This document shows, piece after piece, positions 10,273-19,434 of a stretch of 38,915 nt of DNA (its first letter is position 1; each line of letters opens with the position of its first letter). Position numbers and translations under genes: made by a program. Where the stretch lies: assembly GCA_016192705.1 (NCBI GenBank), contig JACPTQ010000059.1, positions 1-38,915 on the forward strand, read 5' to 3'. Source of the stretch: Deltaproteobacteria bacterium. GTDB lineage: Bacteria; Myxococcota; JACPTQ01. Below the pieces are notes generated by a model. It did not search any database. It worked only from the letters and a program-made list of their open reading frames with translations, and was not told the DNA's origin.

Positions 10273-13200
10273 ATGAACGAGAAAAAACTCGGATGGACGA
10301 AAGTGGGATTCGCGCTCGCGGCGATGGTGATGGGGGTGGCTTGCGGCGGCGATTCGGCGTCGCAGAAGCGGCCGGATGCGGGGCGACCGGGAACGTTTCC
10401 GCCGACCGAGGTTGACAGTGGCGTCCAACCTCCGCCTCCGCCTGAGGATGACGCGGGGACGCCGCCGCCACCGCCGCCGTTCGACGCGGGGCAGCCGCCC
10501 GTAGAGGACGCCGGGACGCCACCACCGCCTCCTCCGGCCGATTCGGATGGTGACGGCACGCCCGACGCGACCGACAACTGTCCGCAGCTCGCGAATGCGG
10601 GTCAGGAAGATGGCGACGCTGACGGCGTTGGCGACGCGTGCGACAACTGCCCGACGATTTACAACCCGCAGCAGAACGCGTCGGCGTGTGCCGCCCAGAC
10701 CGAGACCGAGCCGAACAATACGATCGCGACGGCGACACAGCTTACGACGGTGCCGGGCGTTCTGAATGGAACGATCGGGGCGCCAACGGGTGCGACGACG
10801 GACGACGCGGGCGTGTCGACGGGCGGCGAGGCCGACCTCGACTTTTTCAAGTTCAGCGCGAACGCGGGCGACCTCTTCCAGGTCACGGTGACGGGGACGG
10901 AGCCGCAGAGCCCGCTGAAACCGATGTTTGTTGTCGCGCAGATTCGCGATGGTCGCGTTGCGTGGTTGCGTTACGCGGTTTACCAGTCCGGGAGTTCTGT
11001 GACGCGTCAGGTGCTCTTGCCGGAGACGGGCGAGTACATTTTGCTCGTCGCTGAGTCGACGAATGGTGACGACAACCCGAACCCAGTGGGTGGCGCGGCG
11101 TTCGCGTATTCGCTGACGGTGAACCGCGTCGTGCCGGCCGCGGTTGCAGCGGCGCTTCCGCTCACGCAGTCGAACTCGTTTAACACGCAGGGCGCGCTTC
11201 ACCTGTTGAAAGTCACGGCGCCGAACGCGACGAGCATCCTTGAAGCGTTTACGAAGGCGCGCGACCTCGCGACGCCATCGAATGCGAACACGATTTTGAC
11301 GTTGTGGGATCCGGCGGCGAAAAAAGTTCTCGGTGAGAACGACGATAAGGACGATCAGTCGACCGACTCTTTCTTGCGCGCGCGGATGCCGCAGGGCGAG
11401 ACCTGGCTTGTTGTCGATTTTTATGCGCTCGAAGGGGCGAATACGGATTTCGAGGTGACGGCGGCGCTTCGCGATGGGACGCAGGAGCTGGAGCCAAACG
11501 ATCAGATTGGACAGGCGTTCCCGCTTGGGTTGCCGGGGCAGGTGACGGGGACGGTCGGCGCGCCGACGGCGGACCCGAGCGATCCGGCGACGATGATTCC
11601 CGATTACGACGTTTACTCGATTAACGTGACGGCCGGGCAGTTCATCTCGTTCCGCGCGAATGCGACGTCGGCCGACCTCGATCCCTATTTGATCGTGGGA
11701 CAAGTCGTTGATGGATTCTTCGGGCCACAGTTTTTGGCGGTCGGTGCGAACAATGACAGCGACGGAAAAAACGCGCGGCTTGACTTGCTGTTTGCGGCAA
11801 GCGGCACCTACTACGTCGTCGTGACCGATTATCGGAATTCGCAAGAGGGCGCGACACCGGTGGGCGGCGCGACGTTCGGGTACTCGCTGACGAGCGAGGC
11901 GGCGACGATGGCGCCGACGGCGATCACGGTGGGGACGCCGGCGAGTGGCGCGGTGAATCCAGGCGGGACACGGCCGTTCTACAAGTTGACGGCGGCGGCT
12001 GGGGCGCTTGTGGAGCTGACGCTGTCGGGTGTCGCGGCCGATGTGCAGCCGGTGGTGACGCTCTACGCGAGCAACGGGTACACTCCGCTCAAGACGGTTT
12101 CTGGGACGTCGCTTGTTCAACCGATTTCGGCGGCTGGCGATTACCTCATCTCGGTTGGCGACAAGGAGTGGCGCGGGGGCGTTGGTTACACGTTTACGCT
12201 CACGGCGAAGTCGACGACGCCGGTTGCGGCGGCTGAGACCGAGCCGAACGATACGTGCAGCGTGTCGACGGCGTGCGATCAGTGCGTGCAGGTGACGACG
12301 AAGGCGGCGCCAGTTGTTGGGACGCCGATCAAGATGACGGGGGCGTTTGGAACGGCGACCGACAAGGACAACTTCAAACTCACGGGGCTGAAGGGCGGGA
12401 CGACGCTGACGCTCATTCTTGCGCCGGGCGCGTCGGGCAAGGAGCTCGACACGCAGCTCGACTTGCTCGACGAGTGTGGGAACCGACTTGCGCGGAACGA
12501 TGATGATGGCGCGAGCCCGTGGTCGGCGATTCGGAAGTTCAAGGTGCCGGGGTCTGGGAAGACGGGCGTCAATTTGATCGCGCGGGCGTCTCTCTACGGA
12601 CAAGACACGGGTGACTACGCGCTCTTCATTATCGTCGAGGGGTGCGAGGCGGTGTCGAATGTGCGTCGCGCGCAGGCGCCGACGGCGTCGACAGCGGACC
12701 TCGTCATGACGGAAGTGTTGTACGACCCGGCGACGGGAACGGCGGGCGATGCGAACAAGGACGGCGTCACGAACGCGTCGGACGATGAGTTCGTTGAATT
12801 CGTGAACACGAGTGGCGTGACGCTTGATATCGGTGGGCTCGAAGTGCGGGACAGCGTTGCGGCGCCGAATACAAATAAGTACACGTTCGCGTGTGGGACG
12901 ACGTTGCCTGCGGGCGGCGCGGCGGTTGTGTTTGGCGGCGGCGTGCCGAAGGGGATGACGGTTGCGGGCGGCGGCGCTGGGAACGCGAAAGCGCCGATGA
13001 CGTGCCAAACGCTCCGCGAGTTTGGACAGGCGCTCGTGTGCGCGGTGCCGGGAACGAATTCGCTGGGGTTGACCAACTCGTCGGACACGGCAACGCTCGC
13101 GGATGGCGCGACGGTGCTTGATTCGACGACGTGGAACTTGGGCAGCATCGACGTGTCGCTCGCGCGGCCGGCGGTGCGGTCGGCAGCGTTCGTGAAGAGC

Positions 13201-14130
13201 TGCACGGGGACAACCTGCTCGCCGCGGTTTACACCGGGCGCAAAGCAAGACAGCGAGCCGTGGGCTGGGCGCGCGGCGAACGACACGTGCGCGCAGGCGG
13301 CGCCGGTTGCGTTTGGGACGCAGGTCGCGGGAACGCTTGTTAACGCGACGTCCGACGGGGCGCCGAGTTGCGGAACAGCGGACACGGTGTCGGTTGTTTA
13401 CGCGCTGACGGTGACGGGAACGGATGCAGTTTCGGTGAAGGCTGAACTGACCGACGCAAAGCGAATGGACGGGACGTCATCGATGGACGTTGCGTTGTTT
13501 GTGCGGTCGGCGTGCGCGGATGCAAACGCCGAGCTCGGGTGCGCGTCGTCGTCGTTCTTTACGCCGGGTGCGGCGGTCGACGTCGTGTTGTCGCCGGGAA
13601 CGTATTACGTGCTCGTCGGGGGGCTTACGGCGGCGGACCAGGGGACGTTTAAGCTGCTCGTGACGAACAATGGTGCGGTGCAGACGCGCGAAGGGTCGGA
13701 TACGTGCGACCCATCGGCGACGCCGCTTATTTCGAATGGCGAGACGATCAAGGGGACGACGACCGGCAAGACGAATGATTACGACAGCGACACGGCGGGC
13801 GATTGCAGCCACGGCGCGGCGTACGATCAGCCAGATGTTGCGTACAAGCTCGAGCTTGCGACGGGCGCGTCGAGCGTGACCGTTTCAGTAACGGGGCTCG
13901 GCGGCTGGGACACGCTATTGTACGTGCGGACCGATTGCGCGGCGCCGGCGACGGAGCTTTCGTGCAACGACGACGACAACTTGACCGTCGGCAAATCGAA
14001 GGTCGAGATGACGAACGTTGCCGCGGGAACGTACTACATCATCGTCGACGGGTACGGCGCGGGAGCGGCGGATCCGGGCGAGCCGGCGCGAAGCGGCGAC
14101 TTCCTGCTGAACGTGCAAGTCACGCCGTAG
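10273..14130 (+). CDS. large lipoprotein: thrombospondin-3-like, PPC-like and lamin-tail domains
   Basis: 1285 residues from the ATG at 10273, which has AGGAG seven nt upstream. The N-terminus MNEKKLGWTK..MVMGVAC-GG is a lipoprotein signal with a slightly atypical lipobox (GVAC). A Pro/Asp-rich linker follows, then a calcium-binding thrombospondin type 3-like stretch near residues 89-130 (DSDGDGTPD..DNCP, DADGVGDACDNCP). Repeated PPC-like domains start near 140, 405, 655, 1003 and 1142, several opening with ETEPN or ELEPN and containing DxDxxxF/Y. A lamin-tail domain lies near 810-980 (VMTEVLYDP, DEFVEFVNTSG, LEVRDS). No protease or other enzymatic domain is visible, so a structural or binding role at the cell surface is inferred. 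Its stop (TAG) abuts the stop of the convergent nagZ-like gene with no bases between, and no terminator hairpin is visible. Confidence 0.92.
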   Translation: MNEKKLGWTKVGFALAAMVMGVACGGDSASQKRPDAGRPGTFPPTEVDSGVQPPPPPEDDAGTPPPPPPFDAGQPPVEDAGTPPPPPPADSDGDGTPDATDNCPQLANAGQEDGDADGVGDACDNCPTIYNPQQNASACAAQTETEPNNTIATATQLTTVPGVLNGTIGAPTGATTDDAGVSTGGEADLDFFKFSANAGDLFQVTVTGTEPQSPLKPMFVVAQIRDGRVAWLRYAVYQSGSSVTRQVLLPETGEYILLVAESTNGDDNPNPVGGAAFAYSLTVNRVVPAAVAAALPLTQSNSFNTQGALHLLKVTAPNATSILEAFTKARDLATPSNANTILTLWDPAAKKVLGENDDKDDQSTDSFLRARMPQGETWLVVDFYALEGANTDFEVTAALRDGTQELEPNDQIGQAFPLGLPGQVTGTVGAPTADPSDPATMIPDYDVYSINVTAGQFISFRANATSADLDPYLIVGQVVDGFFGPQFLAVGANNDSDGKNARLDLLFAASGTYYVVVTDYRNSQEGATPVGGATFGYSLTSEAATMAPTAITVGTPASGAVNPGGTRPFYKLTAAAGALVELTLSGVAADVQPVVTLYASNGYTPLKTVSGTSLVQPISAAGDYLISVGDKEWRGGVGYTFTLTAKSTTPVAAAETEPNDTCSVSTACDQCVQVTTKAAPVVGTPIKMTGAFGTATDKDNFKLTGLKGGTTLTLILAPGASGKELDTQLDLLDECGNRLARNDDDGASPWSAIRKFKVPGSGKTGVNLIARASLYGQDTGDYALFIIVEGCEAVSNVRRAQAPTASTADLVMTEVLYDPATGTAGDANKDGVTNASDDEFVEFVNTSGVTLDIGGLEVRDSVAAPNTNKYTFACGTTLPAGGAAVVFGGGVPKGMTVAGGGAGNAKAPMTCQTLREFGQALVCAVPGTNSLGLTNSSDTATLADGATVLDSTTWNLGSIDVSLARPAVRSAAFVKSCTGTTCSPRFTPGAKQDSEPWAGRAANDTCAQAAPVAFGTQVAGTLVNATSDGAPSCGTADTVSVVYALTVTGTDAVSVKAELTDAKRMDGTSSMDVALFVRSACADANAELGCASSSFFTPGAAVDVVLSPGTYYVLVGGLTAADQGTFKLLVTNNGAVQTREGSDTCDPSATPLISNGETIKGTTTGKTNDYDSDTAGDCSHGAAYDQPDVAYKLELATGASSVTVSVTGLGGWDTLLYVRTDCAAPATELSCNDDDNLTVGKSKVEMTNVAAGTYYIIVDGYGAGAADPGEPARSGDFLLNVQVTP

Positions 14131-15333
14131 CTATTCCCTGGCTGCGATCCGACGGAGCAGGTCTTTGCGGGCTTTGATGCGCGCGGGGTCGCGAAGGCGT
14201 CGCACGGCTTCGTCGGGGGCGAGTGGATGCGCGGTAAAAAGGCCGCGCTTTTCTTTCACGGCTAAGATTCGGCGCACGGCGTCGTCAAGGCGCTCGCGTG
14301 GGATGCGACCCGATTTGACGGCGGCGACGATCGCATCACGCACGCCGCGAATCTTCTCAGGTGTCCAGTAGACCGCAAGCATGTCGGCGCCGGCCGCGAG
14401 CGCACGGACCGCGGCTTCGTTGATGCCGAAGCGGCCCGACACGGCTTTCATCGCGAGCCCGTCGGAGATGATAACGCCGCCGAACTTGAGCTCGGACCGA
14501 AGGAGGTCGGTGAGAATGCGGCGGTTGAGCGTTGCGGGTTCGGCGCCGCCCTCGACGCGTGGAAGCGAGATGTGCGCGGTTGTGATGGCGTCAGCGCCGG
14601 CGGCGATGGCGGCGACGAAGGGTGGGAGCTCACGGGTGCGAAGCCCGTCGAGGGTTTGGTCGATGACGGGAAGCTCCTTGTGCGAATCGACTGTTGCAGC
14701 ACCCTGACCCGGGAAGTGTTTGGGCGCTGAGGATACGCCGGCCTCCTGAAGGCCCCGGATGATCGCGGCGCCGATTTCGGCCACGCGCGCCGGGTCGGAC
14801 CCCATGGCGCGTGCGCCGAGAACACGGTGCGCGGCGCGGCCCGCGATGACGTCGAGCACCGGTGCGTAGTTCATGTTGATGCCGAGGAGCGCGAGGTCTT
14901 CGCCGACGGCGCGGCCGACTTCGCGGGCGAGTGCGATGCTGCGCATGGCTCCGAGAACGGGACCGCGGGGTGGAACAAAGACGCCGTTGCGAAGGCGCAC
15001 GATTCCGCCGCCTTCGTGATCGACCGCGATGAAAGGGGGAATGCTGCCACGAGAGGCGTTAAAGATGGCGGCTGAGAGTTTCGCAACCGAGCGAGCGCCG
15101 GCCTTTGTGTTGTAACCGAAATACGTGAGGCCGCCGATCTTGAGGTCGCGAACAAGGCGAGCGAAGCGGTGGTTCCACTCGGTGCCGACGGCGGTTCCCA
15201 TGATGACTTGCGCAGCCTTTTGGGGAAGCGTGAGGCGATCGAGTTGCGCGGAAACAGTTTCGTTCGCGACGGCGCTTGGCGCGAGAAGGCTAAGAAGCGT
15301 AAGGGCAAGCGGCGAAATGGTTTTCCGAAACAC
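14131..15333 (-). CDS. exported family 3 glycoside hydrolase, NagZ-like beta-N-acetylhexosaminidase
   Basis: 400 residues from a GTG at 15333 with GGAG seven nt upstream; this start gives a clean Sec signal peptide (MFRKTISPLALTLLSLLAPSAVA). An in-frame ATG at 15354 has no ribosome site. GH3 hallmarks: VDHEGGGIVRL (105-114), KHFPGQG (205-211), the Asp-Ser-His loop at 216-218 that supplies the acid/base dyad in NagZ, and the likely nucleophile Asp291 in ISDGLAM. Most NagZ have KHFPGHG and SDDL; Gln210 and Gly292 differ here. NagZ normally acts on muropeptides in the cytoplasm, so a signal peptide implies periplasmic cell-wall turnover or digestion of external glycans. It overlaps the oppF-like gene by 43 nt and appears to be the last gene of the operon. 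Confidence 0.88.
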   Translation of the reverse strand: MFRKTISPLALTLLSLLAPSAVANETVSAQLDRLTLPQKAAQVIMGTAVGTEWNHRFARLVRDLKIGGLTYFGYNTKAGARSVAKLSAAIFNASRGSIPPFIAVDHEGGGIVRLRNGVFVPPRGPVLGAMRSIALAREVGRAVGEDLALLGINMNYAPVLDVIAGRAAHRVLGARAMGSDPARVAEIGAAIIRGLQEAGVSSAPKHFPGQGAATVDSHKELPVIDQTLDGLRTRELPPFVAAIAAGADAITTAHISLPRVEGGAEPATLNRRILTDLLRSELKFGGVIISDGLAMKAVSGRFGINEAAVRALAAGADMLAVYWTPEKIRGVRDAIVAAVKSGRIPRERLDDAVRRILAVKEKRGLFTAHPLAPDEAVRRLRDPARIKARKDLLRRIAARE

Positions 15334-16246
15334 GTGTGAGCTCCGGTTCGACATTACTACAGTCGCGCTGGCGAATGGGGCAGCGCGGATGAAAGGCGCA
15401 GCCGGTCGGCGGTGAGAAGGGGCTTGGCGGCTCCGAGGTGTCGGCGAGCGGGAGTGGAACGCGGGCTGGATGTGGACTTTCGCTAACGGTTGGGATCGAG
15501 TCGATGAGCCAGCGCGTGTACGGATGTCGCGGGTCTGCGAAGAGGGCGGCGGCCGGGGCGAGTTCGACGATGCGGCCGAGGTACATGACGGCGACGCGGT
15601 CGGCGAGGTGACGGATGAGGCGGAGGTCGTGCGAGATGAAGAGGTAGGAGAGGCGATTCTCGGTGCGCAGGTCGGCGAGGAGATTGACGATTTGAGCTTG
15701 GACCGAGACGTCGAGCGCGGAGACAGGTTCGTCGAGGACGATGAGACGCGGTGCAAGGGCGAGGGCGCGGGCGATTCCGATGCGTTGGCGCTGGCCACCG
15801 GAGAAGGCGTGAGGGCGTCGATCGAGGGCGTTCGGGTCGAGTCCGACGCGGCGTGCGAGGTCGTCGACGCGGCTTTGTCGCTCTAGGGTCGAGCCGATGC
15901 GGTGGATGTCGAGCGGCTCCGCGATGATCGCGCGGGCGGTCATTCGTGGGTCGAGGGACGACGCGGGGTCCTGAAAGACGACCTGGCACGCGCGACGAAA
16001 TGCGATCGGCGGGCGGCGGGGGAGCGGAGCGCCGTCGAATCGGACGACACCCGCGGTCGGTGCGAGAAGTCCAAGCAAGACGCGGCCGAGCGTCGATTTG
16101 CCGGAGCCGGATTCGCCCACGAGGCCGACGGTTTCACCGACGTGAATATCGAGCGACACATCTTTGAGCGCCATGAGATGTTTCGAGCGTTGTCCAAACC
16201 CTGCGCGCACGGCGAACGATTTGGAAACGCGGTCGGCGCTTAGCAT
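15290..16246 (-). CDS. oligopeptide ABC transporter ATPase, OppF/DppF type
   Basis: 318 residues. The chosen ATG at 16246 overlaps the TAA of the upstream oppD-like gene (ATGCTAA) and has an AAGGCGG site. Walker A is GESGSGKS (44-51), the signature FSGGQRQR (148-155), Walker B LIVLDEP (168-174), followed by a His-loop (FISHD). The C-terminal oligopeptide-transporter region has the CxxHPRCP pattern (FHPRCP) with spaced cysteines, typical of OppD/F. It should dimerise with the neighbouring ATPase and power uptake of peptides, possibly cell-wall peptides. No permease or substrate-binding protein gene is present in this window. Confidence 0.93.
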   Translation of the reverse strand: MLSADRVSKSFAVRAGFGQRSKHLMALKDVSLDIHVGETVGLVGESGSGKSTLGRVLLGLLAPTAGVVRFDGAPLPRRPPIAFRRACQVVFQDPASSLDPRMTARAIIAEPLDIHRIGSTLERQSRVDDLARRVGLDPNALDRRPHAFSGGQRQRIGIARALALAPRLIVLDEPVSALDVSVQAQIVNLLADLRTENRLSYLFISHDLRLIRHLADRVAVMYLGRIVELAPAAALFADPRHPYTRWLIDSIPTVSESPHPARVPLPLADTSEPPSPFSPPTGCAFHPRCPIRQRDCSNVEPELTRVSENHFAACPYAS

Positions 16247-17202
16247 TCGCCCGCCTTGATGCAGCGCGCGAAGTGACCCGAGGAATGCTCGACCCAGGGA
16301 ATTGGCGCTTCGCAACGCGATTCAGCGAGCGGGCAGCGGTCGCGGAATCCACACCCGGTGGGAATGTCGTCAAGCGAAGGAACGGTGCCCGGGATCGTCG
16401 CGAGGTGTTTCTCCTTTGAAACGGACGCACCTGGCATTGCGCCGAGAAGGCCGCGCGTGTACGGGTGCAGCGGGCGTGCAAACAGCGCGGGGGCGGGCGC
16501 GAGTTCAACGAGCTGTCCGAGGTACATGACGGCAACCGTGTCGGCAATTTCGGCGACGACGCCGAGATCGTGGCTGATGAGGAGGACCGCGAGGCCGCGG
16601 GCGCGCATTTCGGCGCGGATGAGATCGAGGATTTGGCGCTGAAGCGTCACGTCGAGCGCGGTGGTTGGTTCGTCGGCGATCAGGAGTCTCGGCGAGAGGG
16701 CGAGCGCCATCGCGATCATGGCGCGCTGCCGCATGCCGCCGGACATTTCGTGCGGGTAGGCGCGAAAGCGTTCGTCGGGCGCGGAGATGCCGACCTGGCG
16801 AAAGAGGTCGACCACGCGGTCGCGTGCGGCGCGGGACGAAAGGCCGTCGAGCTTTCGGAGCGATTCACCGACCTGATCGCCGACGGTCATGACGGGGTTG
16901 AGCGCGGTCATCGGCTCTTGGAAGATGAAGCCCACTTCGCGGCCGCGAAAGGCGCGCGCGTTCGCGTCGGTTACCTCTCGACCGGAGATTTTCAAGGAAC
17001 CGCCGCGAATGTGAACGGGTGGGCGCACGAGGCGCGGGATGGCAAGCGCCGTCAGGCTTTTTCCGGACCCTGATTCGCCGACGAGACCAAGAGCTTGCCC
17101 GGCGTCAATAGATAACGAGACGCCCCGAACCGCTTTGAGTGCGCACGATCCCGTACCGATTTCGATTTCAAGATTCTCGATGGCGACGATGCTTCCGGCC
17201 AT
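16240..17202 (-). CDS. oligopeptide ABC transporter ATPase, OppD/DppD type
   Basis: 320 residues. Walker A GESGSGKS (42-49), Q-loop FIFQEPM, signature MSGGMRQR (153-160), Walker B LLIADEPT (173-180), His-loop LISHD, and the C-terminal GCGFRDRCP cysteine region of the peptide-transporter subfamily. Length and order match OppD preceding OppF. It starts 12 nt after the stop of the Ala/Gly-rich gene upstream and overlaps the oppF-like gene by 7 nt, so the genes are probably co-transcribed. The usual partners oppA, oppB and oppC are missing here and must lie elsewhere if the system is complete. Confidence 0.93.
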   Translation of the reverse strand: MAGSIVAIENLEIEIGTGSCALKAVRGVSLSIDAGQALGLVGESGSGKSLTALAIPRLVRPPVHIRGGSLKISGREVTDANARAFRGREVGFIFQEPMTALNPVMTVGDQVGESLRKLDGLSSRAARDRVVDLFRQVGISAPDERFRAYPHEMSGGMRQRAMIAMALALSPRLLIADEPTTALDVTLQRQILDLIRAEMRARGLAVLLISHDLGVVAEIADTVAVMYLGQLVELAPAPALFARPLHPYTRGLLGAMPGASVSKEKHLATIPGTVPSLDDIPTGCGFRDRCPLAESRCEAPIPWVEHSSGHFARCIKAGEC

Positions 17203-17214
17203 TCCACTGAGGTC

Positions 17215-18216
17215 TTATGCGATGCGGTCGCTGTCGTCGAGACCGAGTGGAAGCGTTTTGACACCGGACGCTGCCCGTTCCATTCCGTCCGTCGCGCGAA
17301 GCACCTTCAGAAGCGTCGTGGACGCGCATCCCTTTTGAGCCCGTTCCTTTTCTGCGTCGATGCTGAGGGAATTCCTCGTGATGGCCGCGAGCGATTCGAC
17401 TGTGGCGCGCGCGTCGCCCAGTGCGACGGATTCCGCGAGAGCCACGGTCGATGCTGCGGCGCCATTCACTGAGGCGAACGCGTTCATATTGAATCGCCGA
17501 TTGCCGAGATTGTCGCGGACGGCCAGCTGGTTCCCAACCGCAATGCCCGCGCTTGTGCCGAGCGCCTGCGTGACGGCTCGGACACACTTTTCGTCGCCGA
17601 GTGAGCCACCGATTCCGAGTCCCACGTTAAGCCCAGCCTCGGCGCCTTCGCGTTTGCCGAGCGCGCCGCCAACTGCGCCGCCCGTCGCCGTCATGAAAAC
17701 CCGCGCGGCGATTTGGTCTTTGGTCACGAGCCCCGCGTTTCCCGATACGAGCGCATCGCCCGTTTTTGCGTAGTCGATGAACTTCCCGGCCTCCCTCGTC
17801 GCGACCGCACCCGCTGCACCCGCGGCCACGGCCGTTCCCGCGCGAACAGCGACCGTTTCGAGCGACTTTGAAAGCGCCGCGTCTGCCGCTTTCTTGGACG
17901 TCTCGTTCGCAATGCCGCTCATCGCCGCATTCGCACTGGCTTCGAGTGCCCTGTCTCCTGCCGTGAGAATTCCACCGCCAATGAGATCGACGCCCTCTGC
18001 GACTTTCCCGAGCGCCTTGGTCGCGTCTTTCGCACCCGCAAGCTCGCACGAGTCTTTCGCGATTTTGACAACGTCGACCGCCGCCGAATCCCACTTTCCA
18101 ATCGCCACGTTTCCAGCCGCGCCAACCGCGTCGAATACCGGATTCAACTTCTTCTCGATCTCCTCTGGAAGCGCCCACTTGATCGGTGCGAAAAGAATGT
18201 CATCCAGCCAACTCAT
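17215..18216 (-). CDS. Ala/Gly-rich protein with hydrophobic glycine-zipper-like core; possible secretion substrate or translocator
   Basis: 333 residues, no family recognised. There is no signal peptide. The middle (about 120-210) is very rich in Ala and Gly with small-residue motifs (TAVAAGAAGAVA, GGAVGGALG, GLNVGLGIGGSLG) that could insert into or oligomerise in a membrane. The start overlaps the stop of the small TPR gene by 4 nt (ATGA), a tight coupling like that of type III chaperone and translocator pairs (SycD with YopB). That analogy rests on arrangement and composition only. Other possibilities are a pore-forming toxin or a phage-type structural protein. Confidence 0.8.
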   Translation of the reverse strand: MSWLDDILFAPIKWALPEEIEKKLNPVFDAVGAAGNVAIGKWDSAAVDVVKIAKDSCELAGAKDATKALGKVAEGVDLIGGGILTAGDRALEASANAAMSGIANETSKKAADAALSKSLETVAVRAGTAVAAGAAGAVATREAGKFIDYAKTGDALVSGNAGLVTKDQIAARVFMTATGGAVGGALGKREGAEAGLNVGLGIGGSLGDEKCVRAVTQALGTSAGIAVGNQLAVRDNLGNRRFNMNAFASVNGAAASTVALAESVALGDARATVESLAAITRNSLSIDAEKERAQKGCASTTLLKVLRATDGMERAASGVKTLPLGLDDSDRIA

Positions 18217-18644
18217 CGTCGTCCGCCATTCGTCGCAAGAAACGCCTTCGCCTCGCGCCCGCTCGCCGAAACCGCTATCGCATCAACGCGCGCCGCCACC
18301 TCGTAGTCGCGCCTTGCCTCAGCGAGTCGCCCAAGCCGCGCAAGCACGCGCCCGCGTCCCGCCCGCGCTGCGAGGTGATCGTTGTTAATGGCAATAACGC
18401 ACCCCCACGCGGCAACCACGTCGTCCCACCGCTTCTCGCGCTCAGCGATGACGGCGGCCATAACATGCCCCGCAACATGCGCCGGATCGAGTGCCGTCAA
18501 GAATTCGCGCACCACCTTCGCGTCTTCGACCCGCCCCTCGCCCGCGAGCCGCGCTCCCGCGATCATCGCACCGTCCATCATTTCGTCAGTCCAGCCGGCT
18601 CCCCTGCGGGCTGCCGACTGTTCCGATGTTACAGCAGATTTCAT
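18213..18644 (-). CDS. small TPR protein, SycD/LcrH-like chaperone candidate
   Basis: 143 residues. The body reads as about three tetratricopeptide-like helix pairs: GARLAGEGRVEDAKVVREFL.. (about 29-50), VAAVWG-type pair near 60-88, and GRVLARLGRLAEARRDYEVA (near 97-116). Size and TPR content fit class II type III secretion chaperones, which sit next to the proteins they protect; here the hydrophobic 333-residue protein follows with a 4-nt overlap. A GGAGG ribosome site lies 8 nt before the ATG. It could equally be a generic TPR adaptor. The chaperone role is inference. Confidence 0.8.
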   Translation of the reverse strand: MKSAVTSEQSAARRGAGWTDEMMDGAMIAGARLAGEGRVEDAKVVREFLTALDPAHVAGHVMAAVIAEREKRWDDVVAAWGCVIAINNDHLAARAGRGRVLARLGRLAEARRDYEVAARVDAIAVSASGREAKAFLATNGGRR

Positions 18645-18677
18645 GATTGCTTCCTCCCTCTCCGCAGCTCCTCATTT

Positions 18678-19406
18678 CTACGACAACAGCGCGTCATCCA
18701 AGGAAGCCCGATTCGTTGCACCCTCGATAAGTGTTCCGCGTCCGAGAAACGCCCACATCGCGTCGGCTTCTTTTTTCCCCGGCGTTGGGGGCTGGAGTCT
18801 CGATTCAACGGTGGAGATTTTGGAGACCATATCTTGTACGGCGGCGCGACGGCGTAATGTTTCGCCCCAAACGAGTGTTGTGTCTTTGCCATCCCAATAC
18901 CGCACGGGCGCCATGAATTCGCGCGTTGTACCTTTGTTGAGGTAAAGCTGGGTCAAGGTCTCGAAGCTTGTGCTGCCCACGCTCCCCAACGCGTCCGTCT
19001 GCCCAAACTGGGATCCGTCTCCGGCTCGTTCGAACAGTTTGAGGGCCTGAGCTCGCAACTCAGCCTTCATGCTCGGCGTCACTTTGCCTGACTTGTCATT
19101 GCATAAATCGAGGTATCTCTGAACCGTCCAGTCGGCGAGGGCGACGTACTCCTCGTCTTGCAGCTTTATCGCGTTGTCGAAATTCTCGACTGAGTTCGGA
19201 TTCTCAAAGAGCGCCCGCCCTTCAGAATCGCGCGTATCAAGTTGGTCGGTGTATTGATAATGGACGGATTGAATGTCGTATTCATCGTCACGCTGGTAGC
19301 CCTGAAGGCGGCTCCCATTCCGAGCCGTTTGAGCCCGACCGTATTCATCATAGCCAACCGGATTCGCCGACGGCGCGTTGATCGCAACGAGTTTCTGTTC
19401 AGACAT
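18678..19406 (-). CDS. hypothetical soluble protein in the secretion-like operon
   Basis: 242 residues, no recognised family and no signal peptide or membrane segment. The N-terminal 60 residues are polar and rich in Asn, Gln, Tyr and Asp (SANPVGYDEYGR, YQRDDEYD), as is common for unstructured export signals. The remainder looks helical. An AAGGAG site lies 6 nt before the ATG, with 28 nt to the gene upstream and 33 nt to the one downstream, so it belongs to the same operon. A role as a secreted protein or tip component is possible but is not shown by the sequence. Confidence 0.78.
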   Translation of the reverse strand: MSEQKLVAINAPSANPVGYDEYGRAQTARNGSRLQGYQRDDEYDIQSVHYQYTDQLDTRDSEGRALFENPNSVENFDNAIKLQDEEYVALADWTVQRYLDLCNDKSGKVTPSMKAELRAQALKLFERAGDGSQFGQTDALGSVGSTSFETLTQLYLNKGTTREFMAPVRYWDGKDTTLVWGETLRRRAAVQDMVSKISTVESRLQPPTPGKKEADAMWAFLGRGTLIEGATNRASLDDALLS

Positions 19407-19434
19407 GGTGGACTCCTTTTGGTTTTATGGTCGA

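Noticed and set aside
10195-13248. Long open frame antisense to the lipoprotein gene
   Set aside because: Translation is Arg-rich with no domain; it mirrors the GC-biased codons of the real gene on the plus strand.
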